In this document: positions 4,510 through 5,406 of the stretch, piece after piece
How positions within the stretch are numbered: the first letter of the stretch is position 1
How the letters are laid out: every line of letters begins with the position of its first letter
DNA from: an uncultured Hungatella sp.
GTDB lineage: Bacteria; Bacillota; Clostridia; Lachnospirales; Lachnospiraceae
Direction: 5' to 3'
Assembly (NCBI GenBank): GCA_959018155.1
Contig: CAUEKH010000203.1
Span: forward strand, 1-5,406
DNA: 5,406 bases
Notes under the pieces: generated by a model
The model's input: only the letters and a program-made list of their open reading frames with translations
Database searches by the model: none
Told to the model about the DNA's origin: nothing
Translations under genes and position numbers: made by a program

Positions 4510-5406
4510 ATGAAAAAAACATTATCCATGTTGCTGGCAGCATCAATGGTAGCAGCCACCCTCGCAGGATGCGGTTCCGGAAATAAGGCACCTGAGACTA
4601 CGGCAGCTCCAAAAGCAGAAGAAACTACTACTGCTGCAGAAGCAAAGACAGAGGAGACCACAGTAGCTGAGACTGAGGCTTCCGGAGAACCGGTTACCTT
4701 GAAGCTGGCTATCTTCAAGGGCGGATACGGCGACGCATTCTGGACAGCTGTTACAGATGCTTACACGAAAGAAAATCCGAACGTAACATTTGAGATTGAC
4801 GCAGACCCGTCCATTGGTGAGAAGGTAAACACCAATATGCTGGCCGGCGATATCCCGGATTTCATCTACTGCCCGAGCAACAACCCGTCAGGTCTTGCAC
4901 AGAGACTGATCAAAGACCAGGCGCTGGCAGATTTAACAGACGTATTCGAAGGCCCGTTAAAAGGTAAGATTCTCGACGGCTTCCTTGATACTTCCCTTTC
5001 CCAGCCATACGGCGACGGAAAAGTTTACCTGGCTCCGCTGTATTACACGGCTAACGGTTTATTCTATAATGCAACCTTATTTGAGGAAGCAGGACTTACC
5101 GTTCCGACAACGTGGGATGAGTTCTTCAAGATGGGCGATGATATTAAGGGCAAAGACATCGCAGGCAAGAGCGACCGCTGCTTATTTACATACCAGGGTG
5201 GTAATGCACCGGGATACATGGAGACTGTTATCATTCCGTTAATCGCCGCTAAAGTTGGCGTATCCGGCATGGACGACTGCTTCTCTTACAAAGAGGGTTC
5301 CTGGGAACAGCCAGGCGTGAAAGAAGTATTTGACTTAGTTGCAAAACTTGGCAGCGGCGGATACTTACTTCCGAATACAACCGGTATTGACCATACGACA
5401 GCTCAG
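4510..5406 (+). CDS. ABC transporter extracellular solute-binding lipoprotein (sugar type), 3'-truncated
   Basis: The frame runs without a stop from this ATG to the last base: 299 codons of a protein that is normally 430-480 residues. The start is set by AAGGAGG at 4497-4503, six bases upstream. Residues 1-20 are a lipoprotein signal peptide (KK charge, hydrophobic core, LAG before C21), so the mature protein is anchored by lipid on the outer face of the membrane. Residues about 22-62 are a flexible Thr/Ala/Glu-rich tether. The binding domain follows, with features of family 1 extracellular solute-binding proteins: a TKENPNVTFEI strand, NTNMLAGDIPDFIY, and NGLFYNATLFEEAGLTVPTTWDEFF. It would deliver a sugar, perhaps an oligosaccharide or amino sugar, to a permease pair expected downstream. 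The substrate cannot be read from the sequence. The divergent AraC regulator probably controls it. Confidence 0.94.
   Translation, partial: MKKTLSMLLAASMVAATLAGCGSGNKAPETTAAPKAEETTTAAEAKTEETTVAETEASGEPVTLKLAIFKGGYGDAFWTAVTDAYTKENPNVTFEIDADPSIGEKVNTNMLAGDIPDFIYCPSNNPSGLAQRLIKDQALADLTDVFEGPLKGKILDGFLDTSLSQPYGDGKVYLAPLYYTANGLFYNATLFEEAGLTVPTTWDEFFKMGDDIKGKDIAGKSDRCLFTYQGGNAPGYMETVIIPLIAAKVGVSGMDDCFSYKEGSWEQPGVKEVFDLVAKLGSGGYLLPNTTGIDHTTAQ

Noticed and set aside
1..5406. CRISPR array, insertion sequence or phage attachment site
   Set aside because: No regularly spaced short repeats, no transposase-like frame and no terminal inverted repeats were seen. The tRNA-like units are structured duplicates, and no integrase gene is present.

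Overview
The window looks like chromosome of a gut-type Firmicute, most likely a Lachnospiraceae/Clostridia member. The evidence is a bacterial short-form glucose-6-phosphate isomerase, a lipoprotein with an LAGC lipobox followed by a Thr/Ala/Glu-rich tether as is common in that family, strong AGGAGG-type ribosome binding sites, and moderate GC. The species cannot be named from this sequence.

Layout: (1) positions 1-987 hold the 3' two thirds of pgi, followed by a 16-bp perfect hairpin that probably terminates it. (2) Positions 1085-1728 carry no protein gene. They hold a compact cluster of structured RNAs: three complete tRNA-like cloverleaf frames whose anticodon arm or loop is replaced by a larger insert, and one shorter bulged stem-loop RNA. 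All four share a hairpin followed directly by an ACAGC(A/G)A motif. (3) Positions 1729-3315 encode a 528-residue DUF2828-type protein, a TROVE-like region plus a von Willebrand A domain, i.e. a bacterial relative of the Ro60 autoantigen. (4) A convergent AraC-family regulator with an N-terminal cupin follows after only 5 bp. (5) A 340-bp AT-rich divergent control region with a clear sigma-A promoter leads into (6) a solute-binding lipoprotein of a sugar-type ABC importer, cut by the window end.

The notable system is the RNA cluster plus the Ro60-like gene. Bacterial Ro60 proteins are known partners of Y RNAs, and one class of bacterial Y RNA mimics tRNA. Here the mimicry is unusually literal. 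Acceptor, D and T arms are intact; one RNA resembles tRNA-Leu (long variable arm, A73) and two resemble tRNA-Ala, one of which keeps the G3:U70 pair and A73. The insert with the shared motif sits where the anticodon should be. The order RNA-RNA-RNA-RNA-gene, the lack of clear terminators or promoters between the RNAs, and tRNA-type processing sites suggest one precursor transcript cut by tRNA-processing nucleases. The partnership is inferred from proximity, and RNA binding is not shown by the sequence alone.

The AraC regulator and divergent binding protein form an ordinary local pair for sugar uptake, probably regulator and target.
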